From: Sphingorhabdus sp. M41
GTDB lineage: Bacteria > Pseudomonadota > Alphaproteobacteria > Sphingomonadales > Sphingomonadaceae
DNA length: 64,000 nt
Direction: 5' to 3'
Assembly (NCBI RefSeq): GCF_001586275.1
Contig: NZ_CP014545.1
Span: forward strand, 3,188,501-3,252,500
The notes beneath the pieces were generated by a model. It made no database searches, was not told where the DNA came from, and worked only from the letters and a program-made list of their open reading frames with translations. Every line of letters begins with the position of its first letter. The first letter of the stretch is position 1. Made by a program: the position numbers and the translations under genes. Below are positions 8,724-18,013 of this stretch, piece after piece.

Positions 8724-10553
8724 ATGCCGAACAAAAGCACCCGCATCGGCGGCGCGAGCGGCTATTGGGGCGAAAGCGCCATGGCCACTCCGCAGCTGCT
8801 GGATGCGGGTGTGGATTATCTGGTCTATGATTATCTCGCCGAGATCACCATGTCGATCATGGCGCGCGCCCATGCCAAGGACCCGGCGGCGGGTTTTGCC
8901 GGCGATTTCATCAGCGCCGTCCTGAAACCGCATGGCCAGGCCATTGCCGCGCAAGGGGTGAAGGTCATCGCCAACGCCGGCGGCGTCAATCCGGCGGCGT
9001 GCGGCGAAGCGGCGCGAGCCCTGATCAGGGAACAAGGCCTCAACCTCAAGGTTGCGGTCATCACCGGCGACAATCTGCTCGGCGAGCGGGATGCGATTGC
9101 TGCCGCTGCGCCAACCGAAATGTTTACCGGCGCTGCTTTTCCGGACAAGGAAAAGATCGCCAGCATCAATGCCTATCTTGGCGCTTTCCCGATAGCCCGG
9201 GCGCTGGCCGAAGGCGCGGATATCGTGATCACCGGCCGCTGCGTCGACAGCGCGGTGACGCTCGGCGCCTGTATCCACGAATTTGGCTGGTCGGCAAGCG
9301 ACCATGATCTGCTGGCCAGCGGCAGTCTCGCAGGCCATTTGCTGGAATGCGGACCGCAAGCGACCGGCGGCAATTATACCGACTGGGAAGATGCCGGCGA
9401 CATATCCAATATCGGCTATCCGATCGGAACGGTTTCGGCTGATGGTTCGTTTACAATCACCAAGCCCGAAGGCACCGGCGGCTGTGTGACGGTCGGCACT
9501 GTATCGGAGCAGATGCTTTATGAAATCGGCGATCCGCAAGCCTATATGCTGCCTGACGTGGTCTGCGATTTTTCCAATGTCGAGATTGTCCAGACCGGCC
9601 CGGATATGGTCCGCGTTTCCCCCGCACAGGGCTATCCTGCACCCGATCATTACAAGACCTGCCTGACCTATGGCGAAGGCTTTCGTGGCGGGACTTATAT
9701 GAGTTTCTACGGCTTTGACGCCGCCCGAAAAGCACAGAAATTCTGCGACAATGTCTTTGCCCGCGCCAACAGGATCCTGCGCGGTCACAATCTCGGCGAT
9801 TATAGCGAAACCAGCGTCGAACTGATCGGCGCGGAAAGCCAGTTTGGCGATTATGCTGAAGTCAACGAACCGCGCGAGGTGGTCGCGAAAATTGCGGCCA
9901 AGCATAGCGAAGCAGCGGCGATCGGCATCTTGCTGCGCGAACTGACCGGCCTGGGTCTGGCCACGCCACCCGGGCTGAGTGGCTTTTCCGGTGCCCGCGC
10001 AAAACCGTCGCCCATAGTTAGGCTGTTCTCCTATCTCACGCCGAAAGATGCCGTGACCATCACGATCGATGTCGACGGCAAGAAAATCGCGTTTCGGGAG
10101 GCCGAGGGTCAGGCTTTTGACCCGGCTGCCATCACCCGCCCACAACCTCCGCAAACCCCTGACGAGCCGGATGCCACAGTCACCGTTCCACAGATCCAGC
10201 TGGCCTGGGCCCGCTCCGGCGACAAGGGCAACAAGGCCAATATCGGCGTGATCGCGCGCGACCCTGCCTATCTACCCTATATCTGGGCAGCGCTGACCCC
10301 TGAATCCGTGGCCAAACGCTTTGGCCATTTTATCGAGGGCGGTGCCGACGCGGCCAAAATCGAAAAATATTATATGCCGGGTTCCCATGCGATCAATTTC
10401 CTGATCGACGCGGTGCTCGGCGGCGGCGGTGTCGCGAGCATAAGAAATGACGCGCAGGGCAAAGGCTATGGCCAGATATTGCTCGCCCATCCGGTCACCA
10501 TACCGGCTGCGCTGGCGGACAAGCTGGACGACCAGAAAGGAATATCTCGATGA
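8724..10553 (+). CDS. AtuA-family protein (DUF1446 plus C-terminal AtuA-like domain)
   Basis: The 609-residue cytoplasmic protein has the DUF1446/AtuA core over about residues 5-445 (GGASGYWGESAMATPQLL, VIANAGGVNPAACGEAARAL, VITGRCVDSAVTLG) and a separate ferredoxin-like C-terminal domain from about 490 (IQLAWARSGDKGNKANIGV). AtuA proteins occur in acyclic terpene (citronellol/geraniol) breakdown in pseudomonads, but the family is broader and its exact reaction is not settled. ATG 8724 is preferred over an in-frame TTG at 8715. The gene overlaps the next one by four bases (ATGA), which supports a shared catabolic task. Confidence 0.85.
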   Translation: MPNKSTRIGGASGYWGESAMATPQLLDAGVDYLVYDYLAEITMSIMARAHAKDPAAGFAGDFISAVLKPHGQAIAAQGVKVIANAGGVNPAACGEAARALIREQGLNLKVAVITGDNLLGERDAIAAAAPTEMFTGAAFPDKEKIASINAYLGAFPIARALAEGADIVITGRCVDSAVTLGACIHEFGWSASDHDLLASGSLAGHLLECGPQATGGNYTDWEDAGDISNIGYPIGTVSADGSFTITKPEGTGGCVTVGTVSEQMLYEIGDPQAYMLPDVVCDFSNVEIVQTGPDMVRVSPAQGYPAPDHYKTCLTYGEGFRGGTYMSFYGFDAARKAQKFCDNVFARANRILRGHNLGDYSETSVELIGAESQFGDYAEVNEPREVVAKIAAKHSEAAAIGILLRELTGLGLATPPGLSGFSGARAKPSPIVRLFSYLTPKDAVTITIDVDGKKIAFREAEGQAFDPAAITRPQPPQTPDEPDATVTVPQIQLAWARSGDKGNKANIGVIARDPAYLPYIWAALTPESVAKRFGHFIEGGADAAKIEKYYMPGSHAINFLIDAVLGGGGVASIRNDAQGKGYGQILLAHPVTIPAALADKLDDQKGISR

Positions 10554-11365
10554 TGCAGGAAGCCCAGGATTTCAAGGACGAGAGCGCTACGCTCGCGTCG
10601 GTACTCGCCAACGCGGGAGATGATGTCTTTGCCACGGCCACCCAGTTCAAGAACTGGACGATCGAGGATGTCATTGGTCACCTGCATATCTGGAATGCCG
10701 CCGCGCTGATGACCCTGCAGGATCCGGACGCCTTCAAGCAGTTCATCCGGGACATGATGGGCGCATTCAAGACCGGCAAAAGCCATGTCGATGTGCAATA
10801 TGAATGGCTGGACCAGCACGCCGGCGGAATCCGCGGCAAGGCCCTGTTCGATGCCTATTGCAACTATTATCCGAAGCTCGCCGCTGCTTATGGCGAGGCT
10901 GATCCCGAACATCGCGTCGCCTGGGCCGGACCGGATATGACCACGCGCTCCAAAGTCATCGCCCGCCAGATGGAAACATGGTCGCACGGACAGGAGATAT
11001 TCGACATATTGGGGCAGGAACGGCAGGACGGCGACCGCATCCGCAATATCGCTCATCTCGGCATCACCACCTATGGCTGGACCTTCCGCAATCGCCGCCA
11101 GGAGCCACCCGCGCCGAAACCCTTCGTCCAGCTAACCGCGCCATCGGGTGCCGTATGGGAATGGAATGATCCGCAAGAGGATAATGTCGTTCGTGGCAGC
11201 GCGGTAGAATTTTCCCAGGTTGTGACCCAGACCCGCAATATCGATGATACCGCGCTAGAAACGGTCGGCGACACTGCTCGCCAGTGGATGGAAATCGCCC
11301 AATGTTTCGCTGGCGGCCCGGAAAACCCGCCGGCAAAGGGGACGCGGAGTGTTGCCACCGGCTGA
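10550..11365 (+). CDS. TIGR03084-family putative metal-binding protein (DinB-like N-terminus)
   Basis: The 271-residue protein has a DinB/maleylpyruvate-isomerase-type helical bundle. Its likely metal ligands sit in VIGHLHIWNAAAL (about residue 45) and METWSHGQEIFD (about residue 143), the pattern seen in TIGR03084. These proteins are commonly found beside AtuA-type genes, and the four-base overlap here agrees. By analogy with mycothiol-dependent isomerases it may help thiol transfer or isomerisation, but no reaction is established. It is cytoplasmic. Confidence 0.8.
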   Translation: MMQEAQDFKDESATLASVLANAGDDVFATATQFKNWTIEDVIGHLHIWNAAALMTLQDPDAFKQFIRDMMGAFKTGKSHVDVQYEWLDQHAGGIRGKALFDAYCNYYPKLAAAYGEADPEHRVAWAGPDMTTRSKVIARQMETWSHGQEIFDILGQERQDGDRIRNIAHLGITTYGWTFRNRRQEPPAPKPFVQLTAPSGAVWEWNDPQEDNVVRGSAVEFSQVVTQTRNIDDTALETVGDTARQWMEIAQCFAGGPENPPAKGTRSVATG

Positions 11366-11377
11366 ATGGAGGATAGA

Positions 11378-12031
11378 ATGACCACTAGCGACCGTATCGC
11401 CGCCCTTGCCGCATTTTTTTCCTGTTCGCCGGAAGAAGCCGCGAAGGTCGATGCGGCGACCCGGCTGGTCCATTATCGCCACAAGGACATTCTGGCCCAC
11501 CAAGGCGATCTCGGGGCCAAGCTTTGGATCGTGCTCGAAGGCCGGGCGCAGCTGCAGATCATCGGCATGGATGGCCAGACCAAATTGCTCGCCGCCCATG
11601 GCCCCGGAGAATTATTTGGTGCCTTCCCGCATGAGCGAATCGTGATTTCCGATATCGTGATGCAGAACCGGCTCTTGGTCCTCGAAATCCCCACCGCAAA
11701 AATGACCACCCTGTTGCAGGAGGATGCCCGGCTGGGCAGCGGCCTGTCGAGAATATTGGGGCGGCAATATAATGCGGTGCTCGACCGGATGGCTGCGCGC
11801 ATCACTATGACCGCCAATGGCCGCGTCTATGCCGAATTGCTTCACGAAGTATGAGAAGAAGGCGAAATAGCACCGCCGCCTGTGATCGCGGCGCTGGCTT
11901 TATCCGCCCAGACGACGCGCGAAACCGGTTCGCGGGCGATCAACGCGCTGGAACGGCGAGGGATCATCCGGCGCGATGAGGAGCGGCTGGAAATCCTGTC
12001 GCGCGGGCTGCTCGAAGAACTGGTGGTCTGA
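11378..12031 (+). pseudogene. Crp/Fnr-family regulator interrupted by an in-frame TGA
   Basis: From ATG 11378, which has GGAGGA eight bases upstream, the frame encodes a cyclic-nucleotide-binding-like domain (HYRHKDILAHQGD, VLEGRAQLQIIG, GPGELFGAFP) and the start of the dimer helix. A TGA at 11852-11854 then stops it. The same frame remains open afterwards to a second TGA at 12029-12031 and encodes a Crp-type winged helix (TTRETGSRAINALERRGII, then LLEELVV at the end). The combined length of about 217 residues is normal for Crp/Fnr proteins, so one nonsense change appears to have separated sensor from DNA-binding domain. Only 12 bases separate it from the TIGR03084 gene, so it probably once regulated or shared that operon. 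Sequencing error or readthrough cannot be excluded. Confidence 0.8.
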
Positions 12032-12345
12032 ACCGCTTCCGCTCAGGCGAGGGACCATAGAGGCAGCGGACCGTGAGCCATCTGAAATTCACCAATCTCC
12101 TAGATCCTATGCTTGCCCGGTTCAAGCGTCAGGACCATCGCGGATTGATCATCGGTCAGGATCGCCCCACCGCCCGAAGCGCGCGCGATATCGGCAGGCC
12201 TTTTGCAGCAACGAAGCCGTCTAGGCCAGAGGGGCCATGATATCATTGACGAAGAAATTGTCTCAGGTTCATTCAGAACTGTTACGTTCTTGCAAAATAC
12301 GTTTTACGTTTTGAGATTGCCCGCGCGGCAGGATCATGACCTGCT
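12032..12345. other. Gene-free stretch between the Crp pseudogene and the polysaccharide locus
   Basis: No convincing gene is seen here. A short minus-strand frame ending near 12110 (SGGGAILTDDQSAMVLTLEP) has protein-like sequence without a start or recognisable family, and could be the tail of a lost gene. Base composition shifts from GC-rich to visibly AT-rich around 12240-12330, marking the left boundary of the polysaccharide region. Confidence 0.4.
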
Positions 12346-12347
12346 TT

Positions 12348-13035
12348 TCATTTGCCAATATTATCAAACCCCCAACCCGAATGTGGAAACTTCAATCCCG
12401 CTAGCATGGACAAAAAATTCTTGGAAGCGATTGCAGTGACCTCTCCAAAAGTGACATTGGATTGCTCATCTGCAACATTGATTTCAAATAAAGAATCCCA
12501 ACTTCCGACATCAGACCAGCTAGAGTTCACCGAAGTTACCGCTACCTTGTTGGATATAGCCGTATCCAGTCTCCGGTCCGGCAGGCGCGAGACCAAATGT
12601 TACTAGCCATTCCGTTTTCGCGAGAGGCAGGGATTGTCGTACTGCTTGCAGAAAAGCCGGGCCATCCAAAATCACAGGATCAATGGGCATAACCAGCATG
12701 ATGTCTCGAGGATTTTCACAAGCTAACACCGCGAGCGCTATTGCCGGCGAGGTATTGCGTGCACAAGGCTCAAGTATGAGTTTAAAGGAATCGGTGTTCA
12801 TCTCCCCAAGTTGATTGGTTACCAACTTGGCGTGTGACGCACCAGAAACGACTGTTGGTGCAGCAAACAATTCCTTGTTCTTGCACCGCTCAATTGTCTG
12901 CTGGAACAAGCTGAACGACCCTGCCAGGTTTAAAAATTTTTTAGGCCGTTCTGCTGTTGACAGCGGCCAAAGTCGCATTCCGGATCCACCCCAGGCTGTA
13001 CCCCGCTTTCGAAATTTGAGATGGCTCCGGCATGA
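12348..13035 (-). pseudogene. Mannose-1-phosphate guanylyltransferase remnant (ManC/XanB type), deleted and frameshifted
   Basis: The N-terminal part reads GGSGMRLWPLSTAERPKKFL, the nucleotidyltransferase signature of GDP-mannose pyrophosphorylases, and runs through EPCARNTSPAIALA to PETGYGYIQ (stop near 12520). The reading then continues in another frame with KVAVTSVNSSWSDVGSWDSL, which in intact enzymes lies about 100 residues further on, and ends early near 12348. So an internal deletion of roughly a third of the catalytic domain changed the frame, and the C-terminal isomerase-type domain is absent. The normal N-terminal strand and start codon are also not visible upstream. The gene cannot make an active enzyme. 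It points to loss of a GDP-mannose-dependent branch or of a second copy. Confidence 0.85.
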
Positions 13036-13100
13036 TCGCTCGTCTGATCGTTGAATTATAAAAAACGTCGCGATGGAAAACCGTCTAGTAAATCCTGCCC

Positions 13101-14396
13101 CTAGTTTCCTGTGCTGAAAATGCTGAATCCTCCGCCAGCTTCAGCTGGATGAACCAATGTGACTATCCCATTACCAGCAGCTGCATAAACACCAGTCATG
13201 TTGGCCGCAACTGGGTTATAAGGCACTGCTAGACAGGTGGCACCGACCTTAATCCGGGGATCACTTAGAGAGTCGGAAGTCGATGCGGTTGTTACAATTT
13301 CTCCAATATACTGAACGAGTAGACTCGAATTGTTGACCGCAGTTCCCCCGCCGACACTTATTGCATCGACATCCAGCCTATTCGTTAACGTCAATTTTCC
13401 AGTATTTGGGTGAACATATAAACTTGAAGTATTGGTGCCGTTGTCCTCAAGCCAGCTGGAAATAAGTTCACCATAAGGTTGTGCCCTGTTGAACATGATT
13501 TGGGTACGATCAGCATTGCCGGTAAGCAGGACAGTTTTGCCAGTGCCCCTCGGTAGCATATTTCCTTCGACGCGTGTACCTGCAGCTTGGTTCACCCGAA
13601 TACTCACGGGAACGCTAGGACCTGGTCCAATATAATTACCGCGAATTTCAAAATTCTCCGGCGGTATCGATCCGTTACCCTCTAGATTGATTACGGCACC
13701 GTTAGAACCGACGGCTCCATCATAAAGTTCGATATTATTATAACTGATCGCACCTTGCCAAGAGTTCAAAATTCTTATGCCGCCGGTACAGGTGACGTTG
13801 TTAAACATGAACACAAAGCCATGAGCAGTATTGCTACCTTGCCCGATCAGATTGACAAGAATTTGCCCTCTACCCCAAAACTTGTTCGCAGTAATCGTTA
13901 GGGAGTCCCCCGCCCTATCAAGAAGCAATCCACCCCTGATGGAACACTCGGTTATCGCGAAGGTAAAAATGCCATCAAAATTGGGAGGCGTGGGACCTAA
14001 CATCGCTATGCCTTCCGCCCCGAACTCGCCTATGGAAACTCGCAAGATTGAACCATCGGCGATCGGGTTTGTCCCCAGATTTGCATCAAGATTGATGCCA
14101 AACCGTGCCGGATTTCCGGATTCTGGCTGGATGGAGAAATCAGACAAATGCAAACCTGTGATTTCGCTGGTAGAACTGAAAACACGAATAACATCGGTCG
14201 TTGCAGGGACCGAAGAATCAACAACAATCCGCGATCCGCGCCCTTCGCCCTGAATGGTTATACCCTTGGAAATGATGAGCAGCTGGGCCCCGGTGCCGGA
14301 GACTGGATAATCGCCAACTGGCATGAAGAGCTTACCTCCCTCGGGAGTCGCATTTATGGCGTCTTGGAGGGTCGCAAATTGGCTCGCATCTATCAT
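13101..14396 (-). CDS. Right-handed beta-helix (pectate-lyase-3-like) protein
   Basis: The 431-residue protein opens with SQFATLQDAINATPEGGKLF, the start of pectate_lyase_3/beta-helix proteins, followed by rung-like repeats (ITIQGEGRGSRIVV, ITGLHLSDFSIQ, FEIRGNYIG). There is no signal peptide, unlike secreted lyases, so it may be exported by another route or act inside the cell. The last 90 residues (TNRLDVDAISVGGGTAVNN onward) resemble C-terminal parts of phage or prophage structural proteins. In a polysaccharide locus, such proteins may trim, modify or bind the polymer. Catalytic residues cannot be assigned. It lies downstream of the flippase on the same strand. Confidence 0.7.
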   Translation of the reverse strand: MIDASQFATLQDAINATPEGGKLFMPVGDYPVSGTGAQLLIISKGITIQGEGRGSRIVVDSSVPATTDVIRVFSSTSEITGLHLSDFSIQPESGNPARFGINLDANLGTNPIADGSILRVSIGEFGAEGIAMLGPTPPNFDGIFTFAITECSIRGGLLLDRAGDSLTITANKFWGRGQILVNLIGQGSNTAHGFVFMFNNVTCTGGIRILNSWQGAISYNNIELYDGAVGSNGAVINLEGNGSIPPENFEIRGNYIGPGPSVPVSIRVNQAAGTRVEGNMLPRGTGKTVLLTGNADRTQIMFNRAQPYGELISSWLEDNGTNTSSLYVHPNTGKLTLTNRLDVDAISVGGGTAVNNSSLLVQYIGEIVTTASTSDSLSDPRIKVGATCLAVPYNPVAANMTGVYAAAGNGIVTLVHPAEAGGGFSIFSTGN

Positions 14397-14612
14397 TTTG
14401 TCTTTTCCTGTAATTTAAGGCCAAGACAACAATGTCGTATTCAATCCTACTATGCTAGCGTTATTCACCATCATCGGTTGAGATTTTTCTCGGCGTCCTG
14501 GCACCGCATTCGCCGCGTAGGCTACGCCAGTCTTTCTCGCGATAGATTGGACTGACAACCGAGTTGCTGCTGCTATGGTAATTCTGTGCTGAGATTAAAT
14601 TCGGACGCTCAA

Positions 14613-15998
14613 TTATTTTGCTATGAAATATATGCCCAAAAGCAGCCCGCCGAACAAGATCATATGCAGTGTAGAAACTCCGGAAACCCGAGTTGAATCG
14701 AGCCCTTTGCTCAGCAACCATTTCACTACAAAAGCATCAATGAAAAGACGCACGGTAACAGCCCAGGCAGCCCCTATCGGGCCGTATAATGCGACACCGA
14801 CCAACAAAACGACTATGCTAAATGGTGCAAAGAAAAACTGTACCATGGCTCCCGATTTTTCCCGGCCCGATATATTGAGCGCCGTAAAATTTGCCTGAGA
14901 CAGACAGTTCATCGAAATCCCGATGGACAGTACCTTGACTATGTCAGCCATCAATTGGTGAAAATTATTTTGCAGCCAGATTTCCATGACAGGTCCGGCG
15001 AAGGCAACCAAAAACAAATGGCTTGCTAAGGCAATGAATCCCATAACGATGGCATAACGGTCAAATATGTAGCCAAACTTTGGGTTGTCCGAACCGCCCC
15101 ACGTTGACGCAAGCCTAGGCGTTGCCGCTACGCTGATTGCCCCGACGACCAGCCAGAGTTTTGTACTGAGTTCAGTAGCAACAACATAAAAACCCAATTG
15201 CTCAGGTGCTGCTATCACACCCAGTATAAATCTGTCGCCATAAGCAATTAGCGACGAAAGTATGCCGCCCAAGCCAATCCAATACCCCCGTCTGATCAGA
15301 ATACGGTGAAGGCTGTCGGCAGGCATAAAGCGGATATTGCGAATAAAGCTCAAATAGGAAGCCCCAATTTCGCGTATATTTTTAAGCTTCGCTATAATTG
15401 CAAAGGCAAAAGTTGTCAGGATACGGGAGACCAAGATCCCGATGGCCGCATAAGTGAGACTGGCTACTATGCTGGTCATTAGCCAGGGAGCTACGAACAA
15501 AAGCGTGCTGGCAATTGTCCGCCAGATATTCAAAATAACGAAACGTTCCTGTACCTCCAAAATCGCGCGCAACGGCAAACTAACAAGCGAGATCGCAGCG
15601 GAGAGAACCGTCAGCACCAGAGAAACGAGTAAATCAGATTGAATTTCAGTAAAGAAACTTGCCAGCCAGACGGCACTGCAACCGATGACGATCACCGCCA
15701 GAGCCATAGTGAATGTAAGATGCAGCCCCGCTTCAGCAGCCGCCTCCCGTGCCTCGGACTTGGCAAATCCCCCTTTATCTATGCAAACAAGCACAATAGC
15801 CCGGGACACTCCAAAGTCATTTACCCCAATGACTACGAGTATCGCGATTTGCAGAGACAAAATGCCGAAATTTGCGACCCCGAGATTTTCGATGAGAAAC
15901 GGTGTAGCCGCTATCGCCACTATCGCGGGCAAAATCGCCCCGGCCAAATTGGCGCCGGAATTCCGTATGATGTTGCTGCGCAGAAAATTCAAATTCAT
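14613..15998 (-). CDS. Polysaccharide flippase (Wzx-like, MOP superfamily)
   Basis: The 461-residue protein has 12-14 predicted membrane helices and the N-terminus of Wzx-type transporters (IIRNSGANLAGAILPAIVAIAATPFLIENLG). Wzx proteins move undecaprenyl-pyrophosphate-linked repeat units across the inner membrane. Charged residues are sparse and sit in loops, as usual. It is divergent from the 2OG oxygenase gene, with about 170 bases between that must hold both promoters. It is the only flippase candidate in the locus. Confidence 0.85.
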   Translation of the reverse strand: MNLNFLRSNIIRNSGANLAGAILPAIVAIAATPFLIENLGVANFGILSLQIAILVVIGVNDFGVSRAIVLVCIDKGGFAKSEAREAAAEAGLHLTFTMALAVIVIGCSAVWLASFFTEIQSDLLVSLVLTVLSAAISLVSLPLRAILEVQERFVILNIWRTIASTLLFVAPWLMTSIVASLTYAAIGILVSRILTTFAFAIIAKLKNIREIGASYLSFIRNIRFMPADSLHRILIRRGYWIGLGGILSSLIAYGDRFILGVIAAPEQLGFYVVATELSTKLWLVVGAISVAATPRLASTWGGSDNPKFGYIFDRYAIVMGFIALASHLFLVAFAGPVMEIWLQNNFHQLMADIVKVLSIGISMNCLSQANFTALNISGREKSGAMVQFFFAPFSIVVLLVGVALYGPIGAAWAVTVRLFIDAFVVKWLLSKGLDSTRVSGVSTLHMILFGGLLLGIYFIAK

Positions 15999-16171
15999 CT
16001 GCGAAAATGCCCTTGTATTGTAGATAAGCTTAGCTAGGGGTTTTCCTCGGCTTTCTTGCGTTAAGAGCGAAACAGGCTTAATACAAGTGGATTCATTTGT
16101 TGCCTGTTTGCCATGTTACGCAATCAGTCATAAGCTTCTGAACAGCTTGCAAACCATGTGTTGAAAGAGAA

Positions 16172-16987
16172 ATGATGAACACTGAAATCACCTTCCATGA
16201 GGGAATTCTCGAACGCTACGATTTGAACGATCTCCATGAAAAATACGTTTCTGCTCAACCGTTTGAACATATCGTCATAGACGATTTTCTATCGCGCCCT
16301 CATTATGAATTGCTGGAAAGGGAGTTTCCCGGCCCCGAAGAGGACATGTGGCACAAATTCCGATCTGGCAAAGAAAACAGAAAACTACAAAGCCAGAGCA
16401 TGAGTGATATTCCATGGCATATCCGCTTGTTCTTAAGCGAAACCAACGGCTCGTCCTTCACCAAGTTTCTGGAAAAGGTTACGGGCATCAACGGCTTGAT
16501 TCCAGACCCACATTTGGATGGGGGCGGATTGCACCAGACACTTTCTGGAGGCCATCTTGGTGTCCACGTGGATTATAATTATCACCGTCGCTGGAATCTC
16601 GACCGTCGCTTGAACGTCATATTATATCTCAACAACGATTGGGATACCGAATGGGGCGGAAGCCTGGAATTCTGGGACAGGGACGTTGAATCTTGCAAAA
16701 AAAGCGTTAAGCCAGCCGGCAACCGACTGGTTATTTTCGGAACGAATGAGCATTCTTGGCATGGCCACCCTGCGCCGCTAACCTGTCCTGATCATGTGAC
16801 GCGCAAATCGATTGCCCTATATTACTATTCGAACGGTCGTCCTGAAAACGAACTTGCCGATGAACATAACACGGTTTTTCGTGAACGTCCCGGCGAGGTG
16901 TTCGCTAAAACTTCTGCGGAACGCTTGCGGGACATGGTCCCCACGCCGATCGCAAACAAACTCAAGCGCATTATCGGAAAGCCGTGA
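16172..16987 (+). CDS. 2OG-Fe(II) oxygenase (prolyl-hydroxylase-like)
   Basis: The 271-residue cytoplasmic protein has a double-stranded beta-helix core with an iron-binding triad: His and Asp in LGVHVDYNYH (about residues 130-134) and a distal His in NEHSWHGHP (about residues 193-198). A following Arg or Lys in the CPDHVTRKSIALYYY segment would bind 2-oxoglutarate. This matches Fe2OG enzymes related to prolyl 4-hydroxylase. It opens the plus-strand glycosyltransferase run, so its substrate is more likely a sugar, nucleotide-sugar or lipid-linked precursor than a protein; that is inference. The start may be the ATG at 16172 or the one at 16175. Confidence 0.8.
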   Translation: MMNTEITFHEGILERYDLNDLHEKYVSAQPFEHIVIDDFLSRPHYELLEREFPGPEEDMWHKFRSGKENRKLQSQSMSDIPWHIRLFLSETNGSSFTKFLEKVTGINGLIPDPHLDGGGLHQTLSGGHLGVHVDYNYHRRWNLDRRLNVILYLNNDWDTEWGGSLEFWDRDVESCKKSVKPAGNRLVIFGTNEHSWHGHPAPLTCPDHVTRKSIALYYYSNGRPENELADEHNTVFRERPGEVFAKTSAERLRDMVPTPIANKLKRIIGKP

Positions 16988-17078
16988 AATCTGCCGATTT
17001 CAGATTTTTATCGATGGCTGCGGTTTTTGCGACGCCAGACTGTGCCAACCGAATGTTCGGTAATAGTGAAGATCAAAA

Positions 17079-17999
17079 ATGACCAAACCTCTCGTCACCA
17101 TTATTACGCCGACATATAATCAAGTCGATTATATCGTGGAAACGGTCAGAAGCGTATTATGTCAGACCTATGAGAATATAGAGTATATAGTTATTGATGA
17201 CGGCTCGACCGACAAAACCGGCGAAGTACTTCAACAGTTTTCCGAACAAGTCAAAATAGTGCGTCAAAATAATTCAGGGCAAGCTGCCACACTGAATAAG
17301 GGATGGAATATGGCGCAGGGCAGCCTGCTTGGCTATCTAAGTTCCGATGACATTCTATATCCCGATGCCGTTGCGCGCCTGGTTAAACGGCTTGGGGACT
17401 CGCCAGATGCCTCATGCATATTTCCAGATTGCGACCTCATCGACGCAAACTCAACTGTGATTAAAAAGAATGTTTGCCGCGAATTTGATCTGATAAAGCT
17501 GATTATCGAGCAAGAGTGCCATATCGGACCCGGAGCATTATTCCGACGAGAGGCATATAATCAAACCGGCGGCTGGAACAGCGATTACACGCTAGCTCCA
17601 GATCGTGAGTTTTGGGCAAGAATGGCCAAGCTGGGAGACATTACGTTTTTGCCAGAAAGACTGGCGGGCTATCGCCTGCATGATCAATCGATTTCTTACA
17701 AAGAATATTCGGATAAAGTAAGTCACGAATATGTACGCTTTCTCGATGATTATTTTGAGACAAGTAGTGGTATCAGTATTAATATTATTAATCGCAAAGA
17801 TGAAGCCTACGGTAACGCTTATTTCTTAATAGCCCGCAATGCCCTCAGAGCAAAAAATTGGAAATTAGCCTGGCATTATTATAAAAACGCTCGCTCATTA
17901 AATCCCAAGCTAAGATCAGTTTCAGCAAAATTTCAGCTTGTCAAAACAGCCGCCAGCAAACCAATTCGCCGAATTCTTTCGAAACTTTCGCTGGCTTAA
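17079..17999 (+). CDS. Glycosyltransferase family 2
   Basis: The 306-residue GT-A enzyme has the N-terminal signature VTIITPTYNQVDYIVETV and YEDIEY-type IDDGSTDKT near residue 45. Its DxD-like motif SSDDILYPDA is near residue 91, and the acceptor-side APDREFWARMAKLGD near residue 170. It transfers a sugar to a growing lipid-linked repeat unit on the cytoplasmic face of the membrane. Donor and linkage cannot be assigned. There is no membrane helix, and the C-terminal helical region (AYGNAYFLIARNALRAKNW) is usual for this subgroup. It is in the same run as the Wzy-like gene 15 bases downstream. Confidence 0.88.
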   Translation: MTKPLVTIITPTYNQVDYIVETVRSVLCQTYENIEYIVIDDGSTDKTGEVLQQFSEQVKIVRQNNSGQAATLNKGWNMAQGSLLGYLSSDDILYPDAVARLVKRLGDSPDASCIFPDCDLIDANSTVIKKNVCREFDLIKLIIEQECHIGPGALFRREAYNQTGGWNSDYTLAPDREFWARMAKLGDITFLPERLAGYRLHDQSISYKEYSDKVSHEYVRFLDDYFETSSGISINIINRKDEAYGNAYFLIARNALRAKNWKLAWHYYKNARSLNPKLRSVSAKFQLVKTAASKPIRRILSKLSLA

Positions 18000-18013
18000 A
18001 AGACAGATATCAT

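Noticed and set aside
11852-11854. TGA as a selenocysteine codon in the Crp-like gene
   Set aside because: Crp/Fnr proteins have no selenocysteine members that I know of, and no obvious stem-loop follows the codon.
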